In this document: piece after piece, positions 32,997 to 42,692 of the stretch
Position numbering within the stretch: position 1 is the first letter of the stretch
Layout: every line of letters begins with the position of its first letter
NCBI GenBank assembly: GCA_026545225.1
Contig: CM048848.1
Coordinates: 20,872,806-20,936,805, forward strand
DNA length: 64,000 bases
DNA from: Cornus controversa
Lineage: Eukaryota > Streptophyta > Magnoliopsida > Cornales > Cornaceae
Direction of reading: 5' to 3'
Position numbers and translations under genes: made by a program
Notes under the pieces: generated by a model
The model's input: the letters and a program-made list of their open reading frames with translations, nothing else
The model's database searches: none
What the model was told of the DNA's origin: nothing

Positions 32997-34505
32997 TGAT
33001 TCGTGTGTGAGTGTGACTCAAAAAGTATATCAATTAAAATTTTCCACACTTCGCAATAGAACGAATTCCTTGCAGAATAGGGCTATCGAAATGAATGGGT
33101 ATCGTACCTCAGGGATTATGTTCTGATGAGTTGGAACACAGAACTAATTCTAATTAAATTTATAAGAAAAGAATTCTGATTTTTAACTAATTAAAAAGAT
33201 AAAATAAAATAAATCAAAGGTAAACAGATAATGAAGATAATAAGAGAGAAACCTAGGGTGTTTGACTTCACCACTAACTCCACAATCAATGGTCAATTGA
33301 ATCAACTATAGGGGAATTACATCATGCATAAGTGGTGTCGGTGGCTACAAGCTCACCTTCATCCGTCAAGAAGATAACATATGATTAAGGCTAAGCCATG
33401 GACTATCTTCGATTAGCATGGGCCATCTGCCTAACTACTCTAATCTAGGGTGCAGTATGGTTCATCTTCTCTAGGCATAATCCATCAAAGCTCATAACAA
33501 TATATTCAGTGATTACCATTGTGTAATAATCTCTCTCATGATCACAGAAAACAAAAGAGATTGAATTCAATAACAACAACTAAATATCTAAGACAAGATA
33601 AGAAATCATTGAGATTGAATTTATAAGACTTTTATTGCTCAATTTCTTAATAAGAATCCTCACAATTACACAATCTATGCATGTATATAAAGGTCCCCAA
33701 TAATTAAAACAATCAAACCATTGATGCTTTGTTAGGGCTACATCAAAACCCTAGTGGATGAACTAGCCGCTCATGGTAGAAGAAGAAGCTTCAACTGTTG
33801 AGGAAGAAGACATCATCTTTCTGAATTACGCGTATGACTTCGTTCTCCAATGGCTCTGCAATATGTTTCTGTTCTCTTCAGCCCTCTCAGACTCTCCAAT
33901 CTCTGTGTGTAAGCTCTCCCAATTCAGCCTCCAAGTCTTCCTTTTATTTCCCAAGAGAATTCACCAAAGTCCTAATCCAATTAGGAATTAATTAGGGTTT
34001 CCCGCAGCACTAATCAGGTGGGTTTTTCCTGCTGACTTCGGCCCAACTTTTGACCCACTAGAAGTCCGATTCACGGAATTTTCGTGAAATACAAAAGTGT
34101 GCAGAATCAAATTTCGTTCAACCCAACGCTAGAATTATGTCGATTTGAGGCTCGGAAATAAGACTTCTGGTCCGTTTTCCAAAACGGGATTAAGACTGCA
34201 TTATGCGCAGATTTGGGCTTCAGGCCCGAAACCTTCTTAAGCAGCTGTAATTCTCTTGGACCTCTTTCTTGGGCTGATTTGAGTTAAAATAAATGGTTGA
34301 GTGAATCTCCTTGATGTAGGCTTCATCTCACCATCTTGGATGTCTTCTTTAAAAGCCCAAAATCCCAGTTTTAACTGAAATAATTATTAAGGCCCTGAAA
34401 ATACAGAAAACACTAAAACAAAGTAAAATAACAAAATAATCTATCACTAAGAGAATAAAATACATAAGTTAAGAGGCTAGAATGCGTAACATTCAACGCC
34501 TATCA
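32997..34505 (-). repeat. 5' LTR of the minus-strand Athila-like element
   Basis: 1509 bp. On the minus strand it starts TGATAGGCGTTGAATG and ends ACACGAATCA. It closely matches 41046-42548 and 50763-52266. Minor indels distinguish it from those two, which are more alike. On the outer side the sequence runs GTGACTATAG into a copia LTR 32 bp away. Confidence 0.95.
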
Positions 34506-34536
34506 GTGACTATAGTCAGAAGATATCAAATCCTTT

Positions 34537-34724
34537 TGTTAATATATATTAGTGTATTTTGTATTTCTCCTTTTCCACATCCAATTAGGATTCAGAGTAT
34601 GTATAGGATAACTTGCTCCCCACTCTTTCCTTCTCCTATATATATGCTCTCGATGTATAGTTTTTGATATACCATTCATTAATATAATTCAGAAATATTA
34701 TCTCCTCTCTTTTTATTTCTAACA
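34537..34724 (+). repeat. 5' LTR of the copia element
   Basis: 188 bp, TGTTAATA...TAACA, with CTATATATATGC (about 34635-34646) as TATA box. The following TGTTATCAAAGCA (34725-34737) resembles a decayed initiator-Met primer site. Confidence 0.8.
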
Positions 34725-35033
34725 TGTTATCAAAGCAAGAATTTTAAAATTTTACTTCCGCTTAATTGTTCTCATCACTTAAAGAGAACTCTTTTCTATT
34801 TGGTGCCGAAACCAAATCTTCTAGACCTTGTTTTAATCCTCTGAATATATCAGATCGAAGCCCTCGGCAAGACGATCAAAACACCGCAATTTTTAGCCCG
34901 AACGGAGCCCTTACGCGCCCTCACGCACCCCAAGAGTCCCCTAATTTTTTCCAGCGCCGCCACACGCCGCCCCGCGCTACCACGCGCCAAACACTCTTTC
35001 ACGCGCGCCACATCATCCTTCCATGTCAGCGCT

Positions 35034-35176
35034 CCGTCATATGCCACGTCATCACTAACTCATCTACCACGTGTCTGCCATGTCATCCCATCACTGCCAC
35101 GTCATCCTTTCTGCCACGTCAACACTGACTCATCTGCCACGTGTCTACCAAGTCATCCATCACTGCCACGTCAGCA
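35034..35176 (+). repeat. ACGT-core (G-box-like) repeat array in copia leader
   Basis: Six ACGT cores in about 140 bp: four GCCACGTCA and two CCACGTGTC. They are arranged as a 70-bp period repeated twice (TGCCACGTCA..ACTCATCT.CCACGTGTCT, at 35043 and 35113). CACGTG and ACGTCA are core sites for plant bZIP/bHLH factors. It lies between the primer site and gag, in the transcribed leader. Confidence 0.75.
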
Positions 35177-35256
35177 AAAAAAAAAAGGACCTATCTTGCT
35201 TAAAATTTCACGCTAATTCCAATTTTTCAGTTTGTTTTGTCATTTGGAATTCTGAA

Positions 35257-35871
35257 ATGGCTCAAAATAAGCTTTCTCACCCAATTTCTATTACATTTGA
35301 TGGGGACAACTATATTTTTTGGAGTCGATCTATGCACAGCTTTCTTAAAGGACACAAGCTATGGTCCTACATTACAGGGGATCAAAAATTACCTGTTCAG
35401 GATACCGATGAGAAAGATGAAGCATTTACTATTTGTGTTGAGGACTGGGATAGCAATAATCACAAAATTATCACATGGCTTCGCAACACATCCAGTTCTT
35501 CCATTAGTATAGAATTTGGGAGTTATGACACTGCCAAAGAGGTTTGGGATATGCTTGTTTCTCGATATTATAGGTCTAATGGTGCTGGCCAATATCAGTT
35601 AATGGTCCAGCTTTGTCATCTTAAACAAGAGTCCGGTCAGAGGATTACTGAGTTTTTTGCTTGCATAAAATGTCTTTGGGATCAACAAACGTTGTCAGAA
35701 CTGTTATGGACAGTTGCCTTAGAGAGCAAGAAATTTCATGAGAATCATGATCAGACACGCCTTTATCAATTTTTAATGAATCTTCATGATGATTATGAGT
35801 CTATCCGTGGTTTGCTTCTTCATCGCTCACTTCTCCCATCATTGGATGAAGCTCTTAATGAGCTTGTCTGA
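35257..35871 (+). CDS. copia gag, capsid part, 204 aa
   Basis: From ATG 35257 (MAQNKLSHPI) the ORF encodes FDGDNYIFWSRSMHSFLKGH, GSYDTAKEVWDMLVSRYY and LCHLKQESGQRITEFF, the UBN2/copia-type gag fold. It ends at TGA 35869-35871, after ALNELV. The same frame goes on after the stop (EETRL) with Gln/Pro/Ser-rich repeats and a knuckle remnant CHKSRHTIEEC at about 36128-36161 that has lost the first Cys, so the stop is probably a mutation in a longer gag-pol ORF. An upstream extension to 35071 in this frame is leader sequence, so I prefer 35257. Confidence 0.82.
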   Translation: MAQNKLSHPISITFDGDNYIFWSRSMHSFLKGHKLWSYITGDQKLPVQDTDEKDEAFTICVEDWDSNNHKIITWLRNTSSSSISIEFGSYDTAKEVWDMLVSRYYRSNGAGQYQLMVQLCHLKQESGQRITEFFACIKCLWDQQTLSELLWTVALESKKFHENHDQTRLYQFLMNLHDDYESIRGLLLHRSLLPSLDEALNELV

Positions 35872-37005
35872 GAGGAGACACGTCTATAGACCCTTCGTTC
35901 TACGATTCAGACTCATCTCCCTGTCTTGGCTATACCATATGCTCCTTCTCAGTCTGGGCCGCCACAGTCTTTGCAATCCCAGCCCTTTCAGTCTAGGCCT
36001 TCACAATCATAGCCTTTTCAGTCTGGGCCTTCACTCCATAGATATTCTTCTTCTTTTCGTCGCAATGGTGGTAACAAACAGCGAGCACAGTCATTTCAAC
36101 CAAGACCTAGTGAACGAACTTACAGATACTGTCACAAATCCAGACATACAATTGAGGAGTGCTTCAAACTTACTAGACCTCACAATGCTGTAGCTATAGC
36201 TACCACGGAGACATCTTATCCTTCTTCTGATTCAGTTACTGCTTCTTCTGATGAGTCCCCATCTACATTTTCTACTGCTGATCTAGAGACAATTCTCAAC
36301 CAGTTTCTCTCAAAACAATCAGGTCCAAGCTCATCTAACTCTACTTTCTCAACCACACTAGGTACAGTTAATTCATGGTTTTTTGGCTCTGCTTGCTACA
36401 ATCATGTGACTCCTGATCATACTTTGCTCACTACTCAGACTCTTACATCTCATTCACCTGTTATCCACATAGCTAATGGCTCCACTATGGCCATTAGTCA
36501 CATAGGCACTGTCTCTCAGTCAAATTTGTCTGTTTCCAATGTTTATCATGTTCCCAATCTTTCTCTTAATCTTTTATCTATTGGTCAATTGACTGAGCTA
36601 GGTATGACTATAACATTTTCCTCTAATGGTTGTGTTGTACAGGATCCTTAGACAAGTCAGATCATTGGGACAGGCCGTAAGACAGGGCGACTATTTGAGC
36701 TTTCTTCCTTTCATCTACCTACTTCTGAGCTTTTATGGTTACAATGGCTTCTTCGGGATATGGGTGTTTGTTCGCCTACTACTACTCCCATCTATTGTGA
36801 TAATAATAGTGCTATTCAGATTGAACACAATGATATTTTTCATGAGTGGACCAAACACATTGAGATTGATTGTCATTTTGTTCGTCATCATCTACCTCAA
36901 AATGTCTTGTAGTTACGATCGGTCACTTTCCATGATCAGATAGTAGATATCTTCACCAAATCACTTCCACCAGGGTGTTTTCGAGAGCTTGTTTTCAAAC
37001 TCTAG
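35872..37005 (+). pseudogene. copia pol remnant: protease joined to RNase H end
   Basis: Protease-like sequence reads WFFGSACYNHVTPD where DSGA is usual, so the catalytic Asp is gone; VYHVPNLSLNLLSIGQLTE follows, typical of copia. After GRKTGRLFELSS the sequence jumps at about 36735 to WLQWLLRDMGV, IYCDNNSAIQI, HIEIDCHFVRHHL and DIFTKSLPPG, the C-terminal RNase H region. Integrase and RT are therefore deleted. Stops at 36649, 36910 and others break the frame. It cannot make a functional polyprotein. Confidence 0.88.
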
Positions 37006-37042
37006 ATGGCGTCGTATAACCCACCTTGAGTTTGAGGGGGAG

Positions 37043-37201
37043 TGTTAATATATATTAGTGTATTTTGTATTTCTCCTTTTCCACATCCAATTAGGATTCA
37101 GAGTATGTATAGGATAACTTGCTCCCCACTCTTTCCTTCTCCTATATATATGCTCTCGTTGTATAGCTTTTGATATACCATTCATTAATACAATTCAGAA
37201 A
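37043..37201 (+). repeat. 3' LTR of the copia element, truncated
   Basis: Matches 34537-34695 closely (TGTTAATATATATTAG to AATTCAGAAAT) and then departs from it; about 29 bp at the end of the LTR are missing. Confidence 0.82.
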
Positions 37202-38371
37202 TGAACTATCTTCAAATCCTCTCTGGTTTGAGGGTGTTGTGTAGTAGAGTTTTAATGCGTCCTATACAGGGCACGCTTAGAAATTTATTTTTTAACTGCA
37301 AAATAAAAATGGTTATGCATGGGTTTTTAAACGTTTCATTATACCCCAATTTAGCTTTCGGTGTTTTCTTAATAGAGTCTTTTAGATAAGCTGGTATCCC
37401 TCGCTTCTCCAAAAGGCTCTTCAAAAAATTTATTCAAACACTACTCAAAATAGCTTTGAGGTCCAAATAGTCAAAAGTAACATTTGAAAAGCCAGTCTAA
37501 ACAGGCATTAAGGAACCAAATGAGACGACCTCTAAGATTGAAGGTTGTCTTTCCATGATTTATGTTCGATGTGTTACAATTTTGATTTAAAGCTCTTACT
37601 TATATACATATAATTCTACAATTCCCATACTATTTTGGTGTGTAGAACTAGAAAGTGATATGCCTGGTGTGTAGATTTGGGCATCGGTCTTTAATGGCAA
37701 TGTTGAAAATAAGCTTTCTTATTTAAAATCTTTTGTATGTATTGGTGACAAAATATAAGCACATTATGATATGGAGATTGGACGTACTATGGCATGTAGA
37801 AAATAAGTTTTCCTTTTCAAAACCTTTTGTTTGCAGTGGAGACAAAATCCAAGCACATCAAATGCTATGAGATTAGTGATTTGGTGGTACAAAAGTCACT
37901 GCGGGATAGTGTTTTACGGTATGATAATCAAACATGAAATTAAGTATGCTGAAATTCAAATTAGGATTTAATTTGAGATTAAATTCACAATTGAATGATA
38001 AAACCTTGTGATTAGATACCATGTATTTGTTCATCTCAACTTCACTAAGATGCTTTGAAAACAAAATTAAATTAAGTTTGTAGCAATGGTATTATAGACC
38101 TATTTTACACTATCAGACTAACAATCATTCATGAAAGAGAGGCTTTAAAAAAAAATATATGCTTTTCCAAATTTTCGGAAAAGCTGCCTTTTGAACTAAG
38201 TCTCTTTTTAATTATTTTTTCAGGGAGATATGTCAATCAAATATTTTCAAACTATTTTCTAATAACAAAAAAATTAACCGTTATAAAAGAAAATAAACCA
38301 AATAAGTCTAATACTTTTTTTTGGAAGGAAAAATCTGTGTCTTGGAACTAAATCCTTTTAATGAACCAACC
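37202..38371. other. paralogous segment (copy B) of the 0.6-8.7 kb region
   Basis: Non-coding. Ordered matches to 608-684, 6640-6700, 7536-7565 and 8499-8735 show this is a shorter version of the left part of the window, with the LINE, LTR, TRIM and minisatellite absent. It gives an empty-site view of several insertions. It is interrupted at 38372 by a solo LTR. Confidence 0.55.
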
Positions 38372-38960
38372 TGATGCAGGAGGATCCGAGTCAGATGGTG
38401 CTGAGCTATCAGATGACACATTGATGGCGCTGAGATACCTTGAGTTGGTAGATCAGCGCAAAGATGGCAGGAAGCCGTGATCTTGTCCCTAATTGGGCAG
38501 TTTTGGGCGCGTTTCAGTATTTTGGCCATAACTTTGGCTACGGGTATTAGAATCGCTTTTATGACCCCAATTTGGAAAGCTCTCTTTGGCGCGCACATTG
38601 TGGGCACCAAGCAAAGCTGGGTGCATATTTTTTTGAGCCCAAAATCCACTATTTTCCCTTCCGAATCTCCATTTTTAGTTTTTCTTTCCTTTTATAGTAA
38701 TATTTTCTTTTGTCGTTTAAGCAATGATTCTGAACTCAATTTGGGCTAGATTTTTGGCAGCTTAATTATTTTATTTCATATTTTATTTTTACGTGATTAT
38801 TGGGATTTTGCTATTTTTGGTAAGATTATGATATTTACGAATAATAATTTGATTACCAGAGGCTTTTCTCTGAGTTTTTTGGGCGATTCTCTTGCGTTCT
38901 TCTCCGTGACCTGCCTGTTGACACTAGCCTACAGAATAATCGCTATTATATCCGGCGTCA
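38372..38960 (+). mobile_element. solo LTR of the gypsy family at 10956
   Basis: 589 bp from TGATGCAGGAGGATCC to ATCCGGCGTCA, flanked by CAACC on both sides (38367-38371, 38961-38965). It is clearly diverged from the LTRs at 10956 and 15881 and lacks about 50 bp of them. The start again reads as a polyprotein tail. Confidence 0.93.
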
Positions 38961-39424
38961 CAACCTAACCTCCATTTGATCACATGAGTTTACATGCATT
39001 AAAATATGATCTTGTAGAGGAAAAAATCTCGCCAACTGGAAAGTGACGCGTGTAGCATCCAACAAGGTGATGACTTGGTAGGCAGCTCATCCCAGTAAGT
39101 CCACATGGCATCCCACAAAGCATAAAGTCAGCAACTGAAATCCTGGAATTGAGAGATCGAAATTAAGATACAAGACTTGTACATTAAAATCACTGTAATT
39201 AGGGAGAAAATCATGTATTTTTACCAATTGAGGAGAAATCATGGGCCAATTGCAATCCAAAATGTGAGTATAAAAGAAAGAGAAAATACACCAGGGAAGA
39301 GAACAACTTGCCATACAACAATTTTGAGGTTCATTGCTTGAGTTTACTTCCAGTAATTGGTGAGTACATTTTTGCATCTACATTTTGGCACCATCTGTGG
39401 GAAGCGATCACTTAATTCTCCAGA

Positions 39425-39668
39425 AGAATTCATGCCAATGCAATTATGCTCCGAAACCATGGTAGGCTAATAATCGCCCATCTATAACCACGTAATGGAG
39501 CAAAGCCAAACACAGGAGCAGATATTTTAGCAACTGTGGCAAAAGGGAGAACTCATGCCAGTGCAATTTCGCTCCAGAACCATTGTAGGCCAACGATCGC
39601 CCATCTGTAACCACACAATGGAGCAGAGCCAAATATAGGAGCAGATGTTACAACAACTGTGGCAACAG
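39425..39668. repeat. tandem duplication of about 122 bp at the gag start
   Basis: Units 39425-39546 and 39547-39668 share ACTCATGCCARTGCAATT, ATCGCCCATCTRTAACCAC and GGAGCAGATRTT.YARCAACT, followed by GTGGCAA. The units have diverged by roughly 10-15 percent by eye. The second leads into the gag reading frame. Confidence 0.85.
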
Positions 39669-40860
39669 CTAGAAGAATCCAACAGGCGCAATGAACTCCT
39701 TCAGGCAAGGCTTGCTTGCCTTACCGAAAAGCAAACTGAAGATCCCCCACAAAAGCAAGAAGGTTCCAGAGAGCATGATCCGCCTCATGAGAAATCACAA
39801 CTACCAGCCCAATCAGAGCATTATGGCTCCAGAGTAGATGCCCCATTTCAAGCAACAACTGACCAACTTGAAAAGTCAACGACCATATTAAAGATCTAAA
39901 AAATTAGATTCCTGTGGACTTGGCAACTAGTAGGGTGATCCAATTAGCCTTCACGGAGGAGATACGAAAATCCCTAAATCTGAGAAAATTTGTCCTTCCA
40001 AGCTTCACAACCTTCGACAAGACGACTGACCCCGTTGATCATCTGTATCAAATTCAGCGGAAGATGACACTAGACACCGAAGACTAGAACCTCATGTGCA
40101 AAATCTTCCCAACCAGATTAACCAGAGCCACACTAACTTGGTTAAAACAGCAATCACCGAGGACGATCCCCAATTTCCATAGATTGTGCAAACTCTTCAT
40201 CACACAATATATTGGGAGCTAAAGACAGAAGAAAACTATATCATCCTTCTATATCATGAGGCAAGAGAAAGGAGAAACCCTGAAGTCCTTGACCAGGTTT
40301 AATCTAGAGATGTCCCTGATAGACAGCTATGACCAGGTCGAAGCGATAGAAGCCTTTAAGGTGGCTATGATTCCCAGAACAAAATTCAATTCATTTTTGG
40401 TTAGAAAGACTCCCAAAAACATAGGAGATCTGAATGCCAAGGCACAGTAGTATCTCAGTCTCGAAGAGGATGAAGCAGTGCATCAGCAAAAACTGGCTTT
40501 GATTAGCGTGAGTGTTCAATCAAAAGACAGGGTTGCAAAGTCGAGGGACTATAACAGAGCTCCGCCGACCTCGTAAAGCTAAAAAAGAAGCCCAAATACG
40601 AAAAGAGAAAATACACCCTTGAAATGTTCCCTGGCAAGACTCTTCCAAGAGAACAAAGATAGGGGCATATTCCGAACACCGCCTCCTATCAGGATCCCAG
40701 TAGAACAGAGGGACCAGAATAAGCACTGCACTTTCCATCGAGATTATGGCAAAACTACCGACAAATATAGGAATCTGAGGGGTCAGACCAAGGCGATCAT
40801 AGTTAAAGGAGGACTGATCGAATAGGTAGTGAGAGATCAAACTAAGCGAAATAGACAATT
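39645..40860 (+). pseudogene. Tat-type gag remnant
   Basis: Coding pieces in several frames: QQLEESNRRNELLQARLA (helical N-terminus), LPSFTTFDKTTDPVDHLYQI, LTWLKQQSPRTIPNFHRLCK, FYIMRQEKGETLKSLTRFN, VEAIEAFKVAMIP and CTFHRDYGKTTDKYRNLRGQ, which match the order of Tat/Retand-type gag (the last normally reads C.FH.D.GH.T..C). Stops and frameshifts at least at 39898, 40085, 40220, 40448 and 40575 break it. Confidence 0.8.
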
Positions 40861-41045
40861 TCCATGGAGCTATGTAGGTTGTGGATGAATTCTTTATTTA
40901 TACAAAGTTAAGTTGAATTTTTGTATGGAGTTTGTGGACCATTGCATATTAAAACTGAAGTGTCTAAATTTTTGTTGTTTGGTTACAAGGCTTGGTGAGT
41001 GATATTGGTTGTGTAGGCGGAGTTTGGTTGGGAATAATGTGTATG

Positions 41046-42548
41046 TGATAGGCGTTGAATGTTACGCATTCTAGCCTCTTAACTTATGTATTTTATTCTC
41101 TTAGTGATAGATTATTTTGTGATTTTACTTTGTTTTAGTGTTTTCTGTATTTTCAGGGCCTTAATGATTATTTCAGTTAAAACCAGGATTTTGGGCTTTT
41201 AAAAAAGACATCCAAGATGGTGAGATGAAGCCTACATCAAGGAGATTCACTCAACCATTTATTTCAACTCAAATCAGCCCAAGAAAGAGGTCCAAGAGAA
41301 TTACAGCTGCTTAAGAAGGTTTCGGGCCTGAAGCCCAAATCTGTGCATAATGCAGTCTTAATCCTGTTTTGGAAAATGGACCAGAAGTCTTATTTTCGAG
41401 CCTCAAATCGACATTATTTTCACATAAGGTTGAACGAAATTTGATTCTGCACACTTTTGTATTTCACGAAAATTCCGTAAATCGGACTTCTAGTGGGTCA
41501 AAAGTCGGGCCGAAGTCAGCAGGAAAAACCCACCTGATTAGTGCTGCGGGAAACCCTAATTAATTCCTAATTGGATTAGGACTTTGGTATATTCTCTTGG
41601 AGAATAAAGTGAAGACTTGGAGGCTGAATTGGGGGAGCTTACACAGAGATTGGAGAGTCTGAGAGGGCTGAAGAGAACAGAAACATATTGCAGAGCCATT
41701 GGAGAATGAAGTCATACGCATAATTCAGAAAGATGATGTCTTCTTCCTCAACAGTTGAAGCTTCTTCTTCTACCATGAGCGGCTAGTTCATCCACTAGGG
41801 TTTTGATGTAGCCCTAACAAAGCATCAATGGTTTGATTGTTTTAATTATTGGGAACCTTTATATACATGCATAGATTGTGTAATTGTGAGGATTCTTATT
41901 AAGGAATTGAGCAATAAAAGTCTTATAAATTCAATCTCAATGATTTCTTATCTTGTCTTAGATATTTAGTTATTGTTATTGAACTCAATCTCTCTTGTTT
42001 TCTGTGATCATGAGAAAGATTATTACACAATGGTAATCACTGAATATATTGTTATGAGCTTTGATGGATTATGCCTAGAGAAGATGAACCATACTGCACC
42101 CTAGATTAGAGTAGTTAGGCAGATGGCCCATGCCAATCGAAGATAGTCCATGGCTTAGCCTTAATCATATGTTATCTTCTTGACGGATGAAGGTGAGCTT
42201 GTAGCCACCGACACCACTTATGCATGATGTAATTCCCCTATAGTTGATTCAATTGACCATTGATTGTGTAGTTAGTGGTGAAGTCAAACACCCTAGATTT
42301 CTCTCCTATTATCTTCACTATCTTGTTTACTTTGATTTATTTTATTTTATCTTTTTAATTAGTTTAAAAATCAGAATTCTTTTCTTCTAAATTTAATTAG
42401 AATTAGTTCCGTATTCCAACTCATCAGACCATAATCCCTGAGGTACGATACCCCTTTCGATAGCCCTATTCTGCAAGGAATTCGTTCTATTGCGAAGTGT
42501 GGAAAATTTTAATGGTATACTTTTTGAGTCACACTCACACACGAATCA
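41046..42548 (+). repeat. 5' LTR of the plus-strand Athila-like element
   Basis: Begins TGATAGGCGTTGAATG after GTATG and ends ACACGAATCA. No clear TATA box; the region around 41580-41620 (TATATTCTCTTGG) is a weak candidate. Confidence 0.95.
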
Positions 42549-42553
42549 ATTTT

Positions 42554-42571
42554 TGGCGCCGTTGCCGGGGA
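42554..42571 (+). other. primer-binding site, Asp-tRNA type
   Basis: TGGCGCCGTTGCCGGGGA, five bases after the LTR end. The same site occurs at 52272 after the second LTR and at 32974-32991 on the minus strand. Confidence 0.88.
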
Positions 42572-42573
42572 TT

Positions 42574-42692
42574 ATCTATTTAATTGATTGGATTTTATAG
42601 AATTAGTTTTAATTGGATTTTTAGTTTAGGAAATTTTTATATTTTATTTTTAATTTTGTTTTTGTTTCTTTTCAGGTGCTTTCGGTAAATAT
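42574..42692 (+). promoter_or_regulatory. leader with splice-acceptor-like site before gag
   Basis: TTTTTGTTTCTTTTCAG ends at 42675, 17 bp before the gag ATG at 42693. The same pyrimidine tract and CAG are present at 52393 and on the minus strand near 32870. A GTATAC donor-like site lies near the end of the LTR. Splicing of the leader is possible but unproven. Confidence 0.3.

Larger units (their letters stand above)
26310..34505 (-). mobile_element. Athila-like Ty3/gypsy element, minus strand, lacking the 3' LTR
   Basis: Reading on the minus strand: 5' LTR (34505-32997), Asp-type primer site, gag-protease-integrase ORF, non-coding stretch with palindromes and a TATA box, env-position ORF, then 3' untranslated sequence that loses homology to the plus copy at about 26310. 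The missing piece is about 1 kb of 3' UTR plus the 3' LTR. All recognisable ORFs are open. RT and RNase H are deleted in frame. It pairs in inverted orientation with the element at 41046-52266. Confidence 0.93.
34537..37201 (+). mobile_element. Ty1/copia element with a large internal deletion
   Basis: A short 5' LTR (34537-34724, TGTTAATATATATTAG...) and its 3' partner (37043 to about 37201) flank a primer-site remnant, a long leader with ACGT-core repeats, gag, and a truncated pol. The 3' LTR is preceded by GAGTTTGAGGGGGAG, a polypurine tract. The 3' LTR end is shorter than the 5' LTR, so it is truncated, and no target duplication was found. Integrase and most of RT are deleted. Confidence 0.88.
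38966..41045 (+). mobile_element. Tat-like Ty3/gypsy remnant (LTR end, PBS, gag)
   Basis: TGGCACCATCTGTGGGAA (39386-39403) is a slightly changed form of the primer site common in Tat-lineage elements. The LTR end would be TGCATCTACA at 39382, with GTATAAAAG (39271-39279) as TATA box. A gag remnant follows. Neither pol nor a 3' LTR is present; the element ends within 200 bp of the Athila LTR at 41046. Confidence 0.7.

Noticed and set aside
38966-39382. Complete Tat-like LTR
   Set aside because: Only the 3' end and TATA-like region are clear; the start is lost next to the solo LTR and no second LTR exists.
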